64,000 nt of DNA, taken from assembly GCF_000687455.2 (NCBI RefSeq), contig NZ_JGVW01000068.1:1-64000 (forward strand). The letters are read 5' to 3'. Shown piece after piece: positions 1-9,160 of this stretch. Below the pieces are notes generated by a model, which did no database searches, was not told the origin of the DNA, and saw nothing but the letters and a program-made list of their open reading frames with translations. This DNA comes from Burkholderia sp. lig30. GTDB taxonomy: Bacteria > Pseudomonadota > Gammaproteobacteria > Burkholderiales > Burkholderiaceae. Within the stretch, counting starts at the first letter, position 1. Every line of letters starts with the position of its first letter. The position numbers and the translations under genes are program-made.

Positions 1-61
1 AACGCGACCTGCCCGGGCAGGCGACGTTTGCGTATTTTGCGGCACACCCCGGACGCACAGA

Positions 62-91
62 TTGCACGAATGACCGAATTCCCTGTAGAAT
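62..91 (+). promoter_or_regulatory. sigma-70 promoter of tRNA-Gly
   Basis: A TTGCAC -35 hexamer (62-67) and a TAGAAT -10 hexamer (86-91) are separated by 18 bases. The predicted start of transcription is a few bases before the tRNA at 102. Seen in sequence; assignment by consensus only. The 61 bases before it hold nothing recognisable. Confidence 0.6.
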
Positions 92-101
92 TATCCGTTC
101 T

Positions 102-176
102 GCGGGCGTCGTATAATGGCCATTACCTCAGCTTCCCAAGCTGATGACGTGGGTTCGATTCCCATCGCCCGCTCCA
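102..176 (+). tRNA. tRNA-Gly (anticodon CCC)
   Basis: The acceptor strand GCGGGCG (102-108) pairs perfectly with CGCCCGC (166-172), followed by discriminator T and an encoded CCA (174-176). The anticodon arm TCAGC/GCTGA encloses the loop TTCCCAA, which gives anticodon CCC reading GGG codons. The T-arm GGGTTCGATTCCC is canonical. A sigma-70-like promoter precedes it and a Rho-independent terminator follows, so it appears to be a single-gene unit. Confidence 0.95.
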
Positions 177-206
177 CTTTCTTCAGGCTGCCTCGCAGCC
201 GCGCGC

Positions 207-234
207 AAGCCGCCTCGTCGAAGGCGGCTTTTTT
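207..234 (+). terminator. Rho-independent terminator after tRNA-Gly
   Basis: A 9-bp perfect stem (AAGCCGCCT / AGGCGGCTT) with a 6-base loop is followed by a run of T residues (229-234). It separates the tRNA transcript from trmB. Confidence 0.8.
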
Positions 235-325
235 GTACCGGGCGCCGCATCGCGCGCCGCCCCGGCCGCGCGGCATGCGACACGCGCACCGGGCTCTCGC
301 CCGCAACCGAGCCTTTCTGTCACCG

Positions 326-1090
326 ATGATGCACGATCCGAACGAAGCCGGCCTGCCGCCGCACGACGACGCAAGCCCTGACGAAGCCGCCGCCGGCAAC
401 GACGATGTCAATCCGCTGCACCACCGCCGCATCCGCAGCTTCGTCACCCGCGCCGGCCGCGTATCGACCGGCCAGCGCCGCGCGCTCGACGATCTCGGCC
501 CGCGCTTCGTCGTGCCCTACGCACCGGAAGCACCCGACTGGCAAGCGGTGTTCGGCCGCCAGGCGCCGCGCATCCTCGAAATCGGCTTCGGCATGGGCGC
601 GTCGACCGCGGAAATCGCCGCGCACCGTCCCGGCGACGACTTCCTCGGCGTCGAAGTGCACGAGCCGGGCGTCGGCGCGCTGCTGAAGCTGATCGGCGAG
701 CAGGATCTCACCAACATCCGCATCATCCAGCACGACGCGGTCGAAGTGATCGAGCACATGCTCGCGCCAGAAAGCCTCGACGGCGTGCACATCTTCTTCC
801 CCGATCCGTGGCACAAGGCGCGCCATCACAAGCGCCGGCTGATCCAGCCGCCGCTTGTCGCGCTGCTCGCATCGCGCCTGAAGCCCGGCGCATACCTGCA
901 CTGCGCGACCGACTGGCAGAACTATGCGGAACAGATGCTGGAGGTGCTCGGCGCCGATCCGTCGCTCGAGAACACCGCCGACGGCTATGCGCCCCGCCCC
1001 GATTACCGGCCGGTCACGAAGTTCGAGCGGCGCGGCCTGCGGCTCGGCCACGGCGTCTGGGATCTCGTTTTCCGGAAGCGCGCCGGCTGA
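326..1090 (+). CDS. trmB: tRNA (guanine-N7-)-methyltransferase TrmB
   Basis: Transfers a methyl group from SAM to N7 of G46 in the variable loop of tRNAs, in the cytosol. The 254-residue protein has the SAM-binding loop (ILEIGFGMG, about residues 83-91), the TrmB catalytic segment PDPWHKxRHxKRR (about 159-171) and the C-terminal TKFE motif. The open frame extends further upstream through the tRNA, but the double ATG at 326/329, after the tRNA terminator, gives the usual family length. It is convergent with uppP and next to a tRNA gene, but there is no sign of co-transcription. Confidence 0.93.
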   Translation: MMHDPNEAGLPPHDDASPDEAAAGNDDVNPLHHRRIRSFVTRAGRVSTGQRRALDDLGPRFVVPYAPEAPDWQAVFGRQAPRILEIGFGMGASTAEIAAHRPGDDFLGVEVHEPGVGALLKLIGEQDLTNIRIIQHDAVEVIEHMLAPESLDGVHIFFPDPWHKARHHKRRLIQPPLVALLASRLKPGAYLHCATDWQNYAEQMLEVLGADPSLENTADGYAPRPDYRPVTKFERRGLRLGHGVWDLVFRKRAG

Positions 1091-1180
1091 ACGCCGCGCA
1101 ACGGCGCCCGACGCAACGGCGGCCGGCAACACGGCCGCCCCGTCCCGAGCCTGTTCACGCCAATGACAGACAAAAACACA

Positions 1181-1216
1181 ACGGCCCGACCGGCATCCCT
1201 CTGCCGATCGGGCCGT
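1181..1216. terminator. bidirectional terminator between trmB and uppP
   Basis: A 9-bp stem ACGGCCCGA / TCGGGCCGT (1181-1189, 1208-1216) encloses a second complementary pair (CGGCA / TGCCG). It is flanked by A-rich sequence on the left and a short T run on the right, as expected for a shared terminator of two convergent genes. Confidence 0.7.
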
Positions 1217-1250
1217 CTGCTTTTCCGCACCGGGCTGCGCCCGCTCCACC

Positions 1251-2081
1251 TCAACCCCAGTCCAGCCAGCCGCTGTACCCGACGAGCAGCACGAGCAGGC
1301 CGAACCCGATCCGGTACCACGCGAACACGGTGAAATCGTGCGCGGCGACGTAGCGCAGCAGCCAGCGCACGCACCCGAACGCGCTGACGAACGCCGCCGC
1401 CAGCCCGAGCCCGAACAGCCCGAGCGAATCGACCGAGAACGCATGCCAGTCCTTGACCGTCTCGTAGAGCGTCGCACCGAAGATGATCGGAATCGCCAGG
1501 AAGAACGAGAATTCGGTCGCGACGCGCCGCTCCAGCCCGAACAGCATGCCGCCGATAATCGTCGAGCCGGAGCGCGACATGCCCGGAATCAGCGCGAAGC
1601 ACTGCGCGAGGCCGACTTTCAGCGCGTCGGCGGGCGTCAGCGCATCGATCGACTGCACGCGTGGCGGCTCGCCGCCCTCGCGCTGCCGCGCCTCCGCCCA
1701 CAGGATCACCGCGCCGCCCGCGACGAGCGCGAACGCCACCGGCACCGGCGAAAACAGCACCGCCTTGATCTTCTTCTCCAACAGCAGCCCGAGCGCGACC
1801 GCGGGAATCGTCGCGATCACCACGTTGAGCGCGAAGCGCCGCGCATCCGGGCGGCTCGGCAGGCCGGTCACGACCGACGCGATCCTGCGGCGGTATTCCC
1901 AGCACACCGCGAGGATCGCGCCGAACTGGATCACGACGTCGAAAGTCTTCTCGTGCGCATCGTTGAAATCCAGCAAACTGCCCGCGACGATCAAATGGCC
2001 GGTGCTCGACACCGGCAGGAACTCCGTCAGGCCCTCGACGACGCCGAGGATCAATGCCTTGCAGATCAGTATCCAGTCCAT
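1251..2081 (-). CDS. uppP: undecaprenyl-diphosphatase UppP/BacA
   Basis: Integral membrane phosphatase that recycles undecaprenyl pyrophosphate to the monophosphate carrier used for peptidoglycan and O-antigen synthesis. It confers bacitracin tolerance in characterised relatives. The 276-residue protein is strongly hydrophobic and carries both BacA signatures: the N-terminal [18 protein letters not shown] (about residues 13-30) and the later [10 protein letters not shown]. The ATG at 2081 starts at MDWILICKA; the frame also opens 13 codons earlier, but 276 residues matches the family. Confidence 0.93.
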   Translation of the reverse strand: MDWILICKALILGVVEGLTEFLPVSSTGHLIVAGSLLDFNDAHEKTFDVVIQFGAILAVCWEYRRRIASVVTGLPSRPDARRFALNVVIATIPAVALGLLLEKKIKAVLFSPVPVAFALVAGGAVILWAEARQREGGEPPRVQSIDALTPADALKVGLAQCFALIPGMSRSGSTIIGGMLFGLERRVATEFSFFLAIPIIFGATLYETVKDWHAFSVDSLGLFGLGLAAAFVSAFGCVRWLLRYVAAHDFTVFAWYRIGFGLLVLLVGYSGWLDWG

Positions 2082-2157
2082 CCGTGGCCCAGTTTCGAAG
2101 TGGTCGGAAATGGGCCGCATACGTGCCGCGGCCCGCCCGGCCGCGCGCGGCGCGACG

Positions 2158-2739
2158 TCATTTCTCGACGATCGCCACGCGTATGCCGTTTGTAAGGATG
2201 GTGATTGTACCGGGTTCGTAATTCACGCCGGCGAATTGAAGCTGTTCCGGCTTGAACGTGTAGACCGGGTAGTCGGTCAGCAACTGGGTGGCGATCATGC
2301 CAGCCGCCGCGCCGACCTGCTGCGCGAACGCCTGCGCGTCGCCGTCAAGGGTCAGGCCGTCGACCGACGGCGACTTCAGCACGACGGAGCGGCTCGGTGC
2401 GTCGTACGCGAGCTGGCCGGACACGGTGAACTTGCCGGTCACCGGCGCGCGCAGGAACGGGCTCGCGAAATGCGCGTCGAGTTGCACCGCGACGCGGTTC
2501 TGCTCCGGCTGCAGGCCGACGACCGGATTCGCGAGCGCGACGTCGACGAACTGCGCGACGGTCTTCTGATACGGGAACTTGCGCCCGACCGCCTTTTGCA
2601 CGTCGCCGCGCGAGAACGTGTAGTGATCGGGGATGAACGGGAACGTCGACGCGCATGCGCCGAGCGAGACGGCGACGCCGGCAGCGGCGGCGCAGGTGAC
2701 GAGAAAGCGGCGCCGGCTGAGCGTGCGACGGATGGTCAT
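2158..2739 (-). CDS. DUF1439-type Tat lipoprotein
   Basis: Predicted exported lipoprotein of 193 residues. The N-terminus has a twin-arginine-like SRRRFLV followed by a hydrophobic stretch and a lipobox LGAC (about residues 25-28), so both Tat export and lipidation are plausible. The remainder is a soluble domain resembling the YceB/DUF1439 family of periplasmic proteins of uncertain role. Its ATG overlaps the stop codon of the upstream Cys-cluster gene (ATGA), so the two are probably translated together. Family assignment is from memory of the pattern; no catalytic residues are evident. Confidence 0.75.
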   Translation of the reverse strand: MTIRRTLSRRRFLVTCAAAAGVAVSLGACASTFPFIPDHYTFSRGDVQKAVGRKFPYQKTVAQFVDVALANPVVGLQPEQNRVAVQLDAHFASPFLRAPVTGKFTVSGQLAYDAPSRSVVLKSPSVDGLTLDGDAQAFAQQVGAAAGMIATQLLTDYPVYTFKPEQLQFAGVNYEPGTITILTNGIRVAIVEK

Positions 2740-3068
2740 GCGGATTCTCCTGCGAACGGGCGCGACGGTTGCGTCGCGGTTTCGAGCCGGGTGAGCCACG
2801 CGAGCGCGTCGGCGCGCGACGCGCCGCACATCGGCTGCTGCGGCTGCAGCCCCGAGCAGCACGCGGGACGCTCGGGCCGGCCGAAGATCAGGCAGCGCAG
2901 GTCGTCGCCGAGCTGCGCGCAGCGCACGCCGGCGGGCTTGCCGCCGGGCATGCCCGGGATCGGGCTGGAAATCGACGGCGCGATGCAGCACGCGCCGCAC
3001 CCTTCGCGGCACGCGTGCGGCGACGGTTCGCCGCCCGACGCCCGCTGGGCAAGCTTTTCTTCAGACAC
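2736..3068 (-). CDS. YkgJ-family cysteine cluster protein
   Basis: A 110-residue protein with eight or more cysteines arranged as CxxxCxxCC near the N-terminus, then single Cys residues and a CC pair. This is the pattern of the zinc/iron-chelating YkgJ family, whose exact function is unknown. The GTG at 3068 is preceded by a purine-rich GAGAGAG and is preferred; an ATG at 3164 is in frame but would place the start inside the hemN promoter region. It heads a two-gene unit with the lipoprotein gene (4-base overlap). Confidence 0.75.
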   Translation of the reverse strand: MSEEKLAQRASGGEPSPHACREGCGACCIAPSISSPIPGMPGGKPAGVRCAQLGDDLRCLIFGRPERPACCSGLQPQQPMCGASRADALAWLTRLETATQPSRPFAGESA

Positions 3069-3180
3069 TCGACTCTCTCGAACGGATCGCGGCACCGCAC
3101 ACCGCGTCCGGCCGCCGCACCCGCATTGTGCCATCGCCGGCTGCGACGTTATTACACAATCCATAACAATCGGCCATTTA

Positions 3181-3195
3181 TATACTCGAAAGTAT
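3181..3195 (+). promoter_or_regulatory. possible hemN -10 element overlapping a small palindrome
   Basis: TATACT (3181-3186) lies 32 bases before the hemN ATG and is embedded in the inverted repeat ATACT-CGAA-AGTAT (3182-3195). No good -35 hexamer stands 16-18 bases upstream and no FNR/Anr-type TTGAT-N4-ATCAA is visible. A repressor or activator site is possible but unproven. Confidence 0.3.
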
Positions 3196-3217
3196 CTAGA
3201 AAACGCGCGAGCCCGCG

Positions 3218-4600
3218 ATGACCTCTGCCGACACCCTGTTCCGCCCCGATCTCCTCGCGAAATACAGCACGAACGGGCCGCGCTATACGTCGTATCCGAC
3301 GGCCCTGCAGTTCACCGACCAGTTCGATCCGGCCGATTACGTCCGCGCGGCGGTCGATCCGGGCGCGTCGTCGAGCGAGCTGTCCCTGTACTTCCACATC
3401 CCGTTCTGCGCCACCGCGTGCTTCTACTGCGGCTGCAACAAGATCGCAACCAGCAACAAAAGTCGCGCGCGCCCGTACCTGGAGCAGCTCAAGCGCGAGA
3501 TGAAGCTGCAGGCGTCGCTGTTCGACCCGGCGCGCACGGTCACGCAGCTGCACTGGGGCGGCGGCACGCCGACCTTCCTGTCCGACGACGAGACAGCCGA
3601 GCTGATGGCGGCGACCCGCGAGCACTTCTCGCTCGCGCCCGACGCCGAAGCCGAGTTTTCGATCGAGATCGATCCGCGCACGGTCACGCCGGCCACGCTC
3701 GGCCACCTGCGCACGCTCGGCTTCAACCGGCTGAGCCTCGGCGTGCAGGATTTCGATCCGGTCGTGCAGCAGGCGATCAACCGCATCCAGCCGCTCGAAA
3801 TGACTGCCGACCTGTTGAGCGCGGCGCGCACGACCGGCTATCAGTCGATCAGCGTCGACCTGATCTACGGCCTGCCGCACCAGACGGTGGCGGGCTTCGG
3901 CCGCACGCTCGAGAAGATCGTCGAGCTCGCGCCGGACCGGCTGTCGGTGTTCGGCTACGCGCACATGCCGCACCTGTTCAAGATGCAGCGGCAGATCGAC
4001 GACGCGACGCTGCCGCCGCCCGCGACCCGCCTCGCGCTGCTCGGCCTCGCGATCGAGACGCTCACCGCGGCGGGCTACGTGTACATCGGCATGGACCATT
4101 TCGCGCGGCCGACCGACGAGCTGGTGCGCGCGCAGCGCAACGGCACGCTGCAGCGCAACTTCCAGGGCTACAGCACGCGCGCGGACACCGACCTGATCGG
4201 CATCGGCGTGTCGTCGATCGGCAAGATCGGCGATGTCTACGCGCAGAACGAGAAGGATCTGCCCGCGTACGGCGCGGCGCTCGATTCGCACCGGCTGCCG
4301 ATCGCGCGCGGCGTGCGGCTCACCGCCGAGGACCGGCTGCGCCGCGACGTCATCACGCAGCTGATGTGCAACCTCGAGCTGCCGTTCTCGCATTTCGACG
4401 CGGCCTACGGCATCCGCTTCGCCGATCACTTCGCACGCGAGCTGGAAACGCTGCGCGAATTCGAGCGCGACGCGCTGCTGACGGTGTCGGGCGACCGCCT
4501 CACGATCCACCCGGCGGGCCGGATGTTCGTGCGCAACATCGCGATGGTGTTCGACGCGTACCTCGCCGGCGCGCAGCAGCGCTACTCGCGCACCGTCTGA
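3218..4600 (+). CDS. hemN: oxygen-independent coproporphyrinogen III dehydrogenase HemN
   Basis: Radical-SAM enzyme that decarboxylates coproporphyrinogen III to protoporphyrinogen IX without oxygen, an alternative step of haem synthesis. The 460-residue length is typical of true HemN rather than the shorter HemW. The radical-SAM cluster cysteines C64-x3-C68-x2-C71 are followed by CGC, the extended HemN pattern, and the GGGTP SAM-binding motif is near residue 115. The N-terminal [11 protein letters not shown] is a HemN hallmark. Divergent from the YkgJ-family gene; probably expressed at low oxygen, although no Anr box was found. Confidence 0.95.
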   Translation: MTSADTLFRPDLLAKYSTNGPRYTSYPTALQFTDQFDPADYVRAAVDPGASSSELSLYFHIPFCATACFYCGCNKIATSNKSRARPYLEQLKREMKLQASLFDPARTVTQLHWGGGTPTFLSDDETAELMAATREHFSLAPDAEAEFSIEIDPRTVTPATLGHLRTLGFNRLSLGVQDFDPVVQQAINRIQPLEMTADLLSAARTTGYQSISVDLIYGLPHQTVAGFGRTLEKIVELAPDRLSVFGYAHMPHLFKMQRQIDDATLPPPATRLALLGLAIETLTAAGYVYIGMDHFARPTDELVRAQRNGTLQRNFQGYSTRADTDLIGIGVSSIGKIGDVYAQNEKDLPAYGAALDSHRLPIARGVRLTAEDRLRRDVITQLMCNLELPFSHFDAAYGIRFADHFARELETLREFERDALLTVSGDRLTIHPAGRMFVRNIAMVFDAYLAGAQQRYSRTV

Positions 4601-4674
4601 GCCGCGCCCGGCCGCGCAGGCCGGGGCGGTTGTTGGTACAGTGTCGCCTTGAGCCTCCCTGCCGGATCCGCACG

Positions 4675-4932
4675 ATGCGCACCACCAAAGCGACCCACGC
4701 GGTCGAACGCCTGAAGACCCGCTCCGGCAACCCGCACTTCGCAGCGGTCGCAATGCCGGGCGGCCTGTTCTATCTGGTCGACCGCTCAAGCGGCACCGCG
4801 GACAAGCGCTGCGACCCGCTGCCGCTCGACGATTTCGTCGCATTCGTCGACGGCTTCGGGCCGAAGAAACCCCGCAAGGCCAGCAAGCTCGACCTCGCAT
4901 TCGAGGCGCAGATCAAGAACAGCAAGCGATAA
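4675..4932 (+). CDS. small conserved hypothetical protein
   Basis: An 85-residue basic protein that I do not recognise. The centre (AMPGGLFYLVDRSSG) looks like a compact beta fold; the C-terminus is lysine-rich. Codon use is typical of the surrounding host genes, with strong GC in third positions, which supports it being coding. It sits alone between hemN and the Pcm-like gene, 74 bases after hemN. Confidence 0.55.
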   Translation: MRTTKATHAVERLKTRSGNPHFAAVAMPGGLFYLVDRSSGTADKRCDPLPLDDFVAFVDGFGPKKPRKASKLDLAFEAQIKNSKR

Positions 4933-5025
4933 GGTGCTTTGCAGGCTTCCCGAAGGCATCCCGCGTGCCCCGTTTGATACAATTGGAAAGTTTTTCTATC
5001 CATCGCTGACGGCCGATCCGGCTGC

Positions 5026-5688
5026 ATGACTACCATGAATATCGAACAAGCGCGTTTCAACATGATCGAACAGCAGATCCGTCCGTGGGACGTGCTGGAT
5101 CAGGAGGTCCTCGGCCTGCTGTCGGTCGTCAAGCGTGAGAATTTCGTGCCGGCCGCGTACCGCGACCTGGCGTTCGCCGATCTGGAACTGCCGCTGCCGG
5201 GCGGCCACAAGATGATGTTCCCGCGCGTCGAGGCCCGCATCCTGCAGGAACTCGCGGTGAAGAAGCACGAAAGCGTGCTCGAGATCGGCACGGGCGCAGG
5301 CTACATGGCTGCGCTGCTCGCACATCGCGGCCATCACGTCACGACGGTCGAGATCGATCCGGCGCTGGCGAAGCTGGCTGAAGAGAACCTGCGCAACAAC
5401 GGCCTGACGAACGTCGAAGTCGCGATCGGCGACGGTTCGCGCGGCTGGCCGGCGAAGGCGCCGTACGACGTGATCTGCATGTCGGGCGGCCTGCCCGTCG
5501 TGCCGCAGGAACTGCTCGAGCAGCTGAAGATCGGCGGCCGTCTCGCGGCGTTCGTCGGCGGCCGTCCGGTGATGAAGGCGCAGATCATCACGCGCATCGA
5601 CGAGAAGCAATACCGCGTCGCCGACGTGTTCGAAACCTACGTCGACCATCTGGTCAACGCGATCGAGCCGTCGCGCTTCACGTTCTGA
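5026..5688 (+). CDS. protein-L-isoaspartate O-methyltransferase-like protein
   Basis: A 220-residue class I SAM methyltransferase of the PCMT family. The SAM loop VLEIGTGAGYMAA is at about residues 84-96, and acidic and later motifs follow in the expected order. The family's substrate-binding segment, normally containing GQTIS before the SAM loop, here reads PGGHKMMFP (about 58-66), so true isoaspartyl repair activity is uncertain. The ATG at 5026 is chosen; a second ATG four codons further is possible. A rhodanese gene follows after 10 bases, suggesting a two-gene operon. Confidence 0.8.
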   Translation: MTTMNIEQARFNMIEQQIRPWDVLDQEVLGLLSVVKRENFVPAAYRDLAFADLELPLPGGHKMMFPRVEARILQELAVKKHESVLEIGTGAGYMAALLAHRGHHVTTVEIDPALAKLAEENLRNNGLTNVEVAIGDGSRGWPAKAPYDVICMSGGLPVVPQELLEQLKIGGRLAAFVGGRPVMKAQIITRIDEKQYRVADVFETYVDHLVNAIEPSRFTF

Positions 5689-5698
5689 GAGCGGCACG

Positions 5699-6022
5699 AT
5701 GCAGATCCTGACCGCCGCGATGCTCGCGGCATGGCTCGCTGACGGAAACCGCCCCGCGCCCGTCGTGCTCGACGTGCGCGAGCCGTGGGAAGTCGACACC
5801 GCGAAGATCGCGGGCAGCGTATCGATTCCGATGCAGCAGATCCCCGCGCGCAGCGAGGAGCTCGACGACGACGCGGAAATCGTCTGCGTGTGCCATCACG
5901 GCATGCGCAGCGCGCAGGTCGCGATGTTCCTCGAATCGCGCGGCTTCACGAAGCTCTACAACCTGCAGGGCGGCATCGACGCGTGGTCGCGCGACGTCGA
6001 TCCGTCGGTTCCGCGTTACTGA
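5699..6022 (+). CDS. single-domain rhodanese-like sulfurtransferase
   Basis: A 107-residue single rhodanese domain, probably cytosolic. The active loop is CHHGMR with the nucleophilic Cys at about residue 65, and the N-terminal LDVREPWE and C-terminal NLQGGIDAWS motifs are both present. It may carry persulfide sulfur; the partner is unknown. It follows the Pcm-like gene closely. In other beta-proteobacteria this pair often precedes a tolC-like gene, but here a convergent aminotransferase follows. Confidence 0.85.
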   Translation: MQILTAAMLAAWLADGNRPAPVVLDVREPWEVDTAKIAGSVSIPMQQIPARSEELDDDAEIVCVCHHGMRSAQVAMFLESRGFTKLYNLQGGIDAWSRDVDPSVPRY

Positions 6023-6068
6023 GCCTCGGCAGCCGCACCTCGCCGGCCTGCCACACCTGACCCGCCAC

Positions 6069-6091
6069 ACGGGCGCGCGATGCGCGCCCGT
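6069..6091. terminator. GC-rich hairpin between convergent genes
   Basis: A perfect 10-bp stem (ACGGGCGCGC / GCGCGCCCGT) with a 3-base loop lies between the rhodanese and aminotransferase 3' ends. There is no strong T run, so it may be an mRNA 3' stabiliser or weak bidirectional terminator. Confidence 0.5.
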
Positions 6092-6105
6092 TCCCGGCTC
6101 CCGCG

Positions 6106-7434
<1,329 letters not shown>

Positions 7435-7462
7435 GGCGGGCTCCTCGGAACGAACGGTCGAC

Positions 7463-7507
7463 GCGGCGGTGCGGCGGTGCGGCGGTGCGGCGGTGCGGCG
7501 GTGCGGC
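7463..7507. repeat. tandem 8-bp repeat (GCGGCGGT)n
   Basis: Five perfect copies plus a partial copy of GCGGCGGT start 29 bases upstream of the aminotransferase ATG. The unit is not a multiple of three, and the tract lies in the presumed leader or promoter. A copy-number change could alter spacing. The rest of the 7435-7755 intergenic region holds the urtA promoter and GCAC/GTGC dyads. Confidence 0.9.
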
Positions 7508-7554
7508 ATCGTAGAGCGCAAGTCGAATACCGAGTGTAGGCACCGCAACGGGGA

Positions 7555-7577
7555 TGCACAACCGTGCACCACGGTGC
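7555..7577. promoter_or_regulatory. GCAC/GTGC dyads upstream of the urtA promoter
   Basis: Two overlapping dyads, TGCAC-N4-GTGCA (7555-7568) and GCAC-N4-GTGC (7566-7577), lie about 105-125 bases upstream of the -24 element, a usual distance for an enhancer-binding protein. Half-sites resemble NtrC sites, but the spacing is shorter than the classical N7, so the assignment is tentative. Confidence 0.35.
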
Positions 7578-7679
7578 CCCCGATACTGCACCGCAACGGA
7601 CCATGTGCGCCGCACGCCGCGCCGCACGCACCGCCGCTCTGCCCGTGCCGGCACGCGTCGGCGACGATTGCCGCGCAAC

Positions 7680-7694
7680 TGGCACATGCCTTGC
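7680..7694 (+). promoter_or_regulatory. sigma-54 (-24/-12) promoter of urtA
   Basis: TGGCAC-N5-TTGC with GG at 7681-7682 and GC at 7693-7694 fits the RpoN consensus, 61 bases before the urtA ATG. The same 15-base sequence occurs before ureA. It implies nitrogen-limited, NtrC-type activation of urea uptake (inference). Confidence 0.75.
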
Positions 7695-7755
7695 GTAACC
7701 CCTTCCGGTCCGCGCCGTTTCGGCGCACTCATCCAACAACGTCAAGGGGAACTCG

Positions 7756-9063
7756 ATGAATCGTCGCAGTCTGTTGAAGTTCGGATCGATGGCCGGCGCG
7801 CTCGCGCTCGCGGGCAAGACCCCGTTCGCCCGCGCCGCGGACGCCGGCACCGGCCCGATCAAGGTCGGCATTCTGCATTCGCTGTCCGGCACGATGGCGA
7901 TCTCCGAGACGTCGCTGAAGGACACGGCGCTGATGACCATCGCCGACATCAACCGCAACGGCGGGGTGATGGGCCGCAAGATCGAGCCGGTCGTCGTCGA
8001 TCCCGCGTCGAACTGGCCGCTGTTCGCCGAAAAGGCGCGCCAGCTGCTGACCCAGGACAAGGTCGCATGCGTGTTCGGCTGCTGGACCTCGGTGTCGCGC
8101 AAGTCGGTGCTGCCCGTCTTCGAGGAACTGAACGGCCTGCTCTACTACCCGGTGCAGTACGAAGGCGAGGAAATGTCGCGCAACGTGTTCTACACGGGCG
8201 CCGCGCCGAACCAGCAGGCGATCCCGGCCGTCGAGTACCTGATGAGCGCGGAAGGCGGCGGCGCGAAGCGCTTTTTCCTGCTCGGCACCGACTACGTGTA
8301 TCCGCGCACGACCAACAAGATCCTGCGCGCGTTCCTCAAGTCGAAGGGCGTGAAGGATGCCGACATTCAGGAGGTCTACACGCCGTTCGGCCACAGCGAT
8401 TACCAGACCATCGTCGCGAACATCAAGAACTTCGCGCAGGGCGGCAAGACCACCGTGATCTCGACGATCAACGGCGATTCGAACGTGCCGTTCTACAAGG
8501 AGCTCGGCAACCAGGGGATCAAGGCGACCGACGTGCCCGTCGTCGCGTTCTCGGTCGGCGAGGAGGAGCTGCGCGGCATCGACACCCGGCCGCTCGTCGG
8601 GCATCTCGCCGCCTGGAACTACTTCATGTCGGTGAAGAGTCCGGCCAACACGAAATTCAAGGAGCAGTTCGCCGCGTGGGTGAAGGCGAACAACCTGCCC
8701 GGCGGCGCGAAGCGCGTCACCAACGACCCGATGGAGGCGACCTTCGTCGGCATCCATATGTGGAAGCAGGCGGTCGAGAAGGCGAAGAGCACCGACGTCG
8801 ACAAGGTGCGCGCCGCGATGATCGGCCAGAGCGTCGCCGCGCCGTCGGGCTTCACGCTGACGATGGACGGCAACCACCATCTGCACAAGCCGGTGATGAT
8901 CGGCGAGATCCGCGGCGACGGGCAGTTCAACGTCGTGTGGAAGACCAAAACCGCGGTCCGCGCGCAGCCGTGGAGCCCGTTCATCGCGGGCAACCAGGGC
9001 AAGCCGGACATCGTCAGCTCGATCCCGGCGTTCCTGCGCCGCTCGCGCGCGGCGCTCGTCTGA
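7756..9063 (+). CDS. urtA: urea ABC transporter, substrate-binding protein UrtA
   Basis: Periplasmic binding protein of the high-affinity urea importer. The 435-residue protein begins with MNRRSLLKFG, a twin-arginine-like leader with cleavage likely near FARAADA (about residue 28). The mature part has the UrtA landmarks: KVGILHSLSGTMAISE, the GCWTSVSRKSVLPVFEE segment and LLYYPVQYEGEE. Together these separate it from branched-chain amino acid binders. First gene of urtABCDE, transcribed from the RpoN-type promoter upstream. Confidence 0.95.
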   Translation: MNRRSLLKFGSMAGALALAGKTPFARAADAGTGPIKVGILHSLSGTMAISETSLKDTALMTIADINRNGGVMGRKIEPVVVDPASNWPLFAEKARQLLTQDKVACVFGCWTSVSRKSVLPVFEELNGLLYYPVQYEGEEMSRNVFYTGAAPNQQAIPAVEYLMSAEGGGAKRFFLLGTDYVYPRTTNKILRAFLKSKGVKDADIQEVYTPFGHSDYQTIVANIKNFAQGGKTTVISTINGDSNVPFYKELGNQGIKATDVPVVAFSVGEEELRGIDTRPLVGHLAAWNYFMSVKSPANTKFKEQFAAWVKANNLPGGAKRVTNDPMEATFVGIHMWKQAVEKAKSTDVDKVRAAMIGQSVAAPSGFTLTMDGNHHLHKPVMIGEIRGDGQFNVVWKTKTAVRAQPWSPFIAGNQGKPDIVSSIPAFLRRSRAALV

Positions 9064-9160
9064 CGGCCGGGGGCCGTTCGCCCGCGGACGCCGCGCGACG
9101 TGCGGCGTCCTTCCCGCGCGCGGTGCGCCGCGCGCCCTTCCCGCCCGCGAGGATCGATCG

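Noticed and set aside
3121..3217. An FNR/Anr box upstream of hemN
   Set aside because: No TTGAT-N4-ATCAA-like sequence is present; only a short palindrome at the -10 was found.
3152..4900. A 582-codon minus-strand frame opposite hemN
   Set aside because: Arg-rich composition without any motif; hemN on the plus strand has all catalytic signatures.
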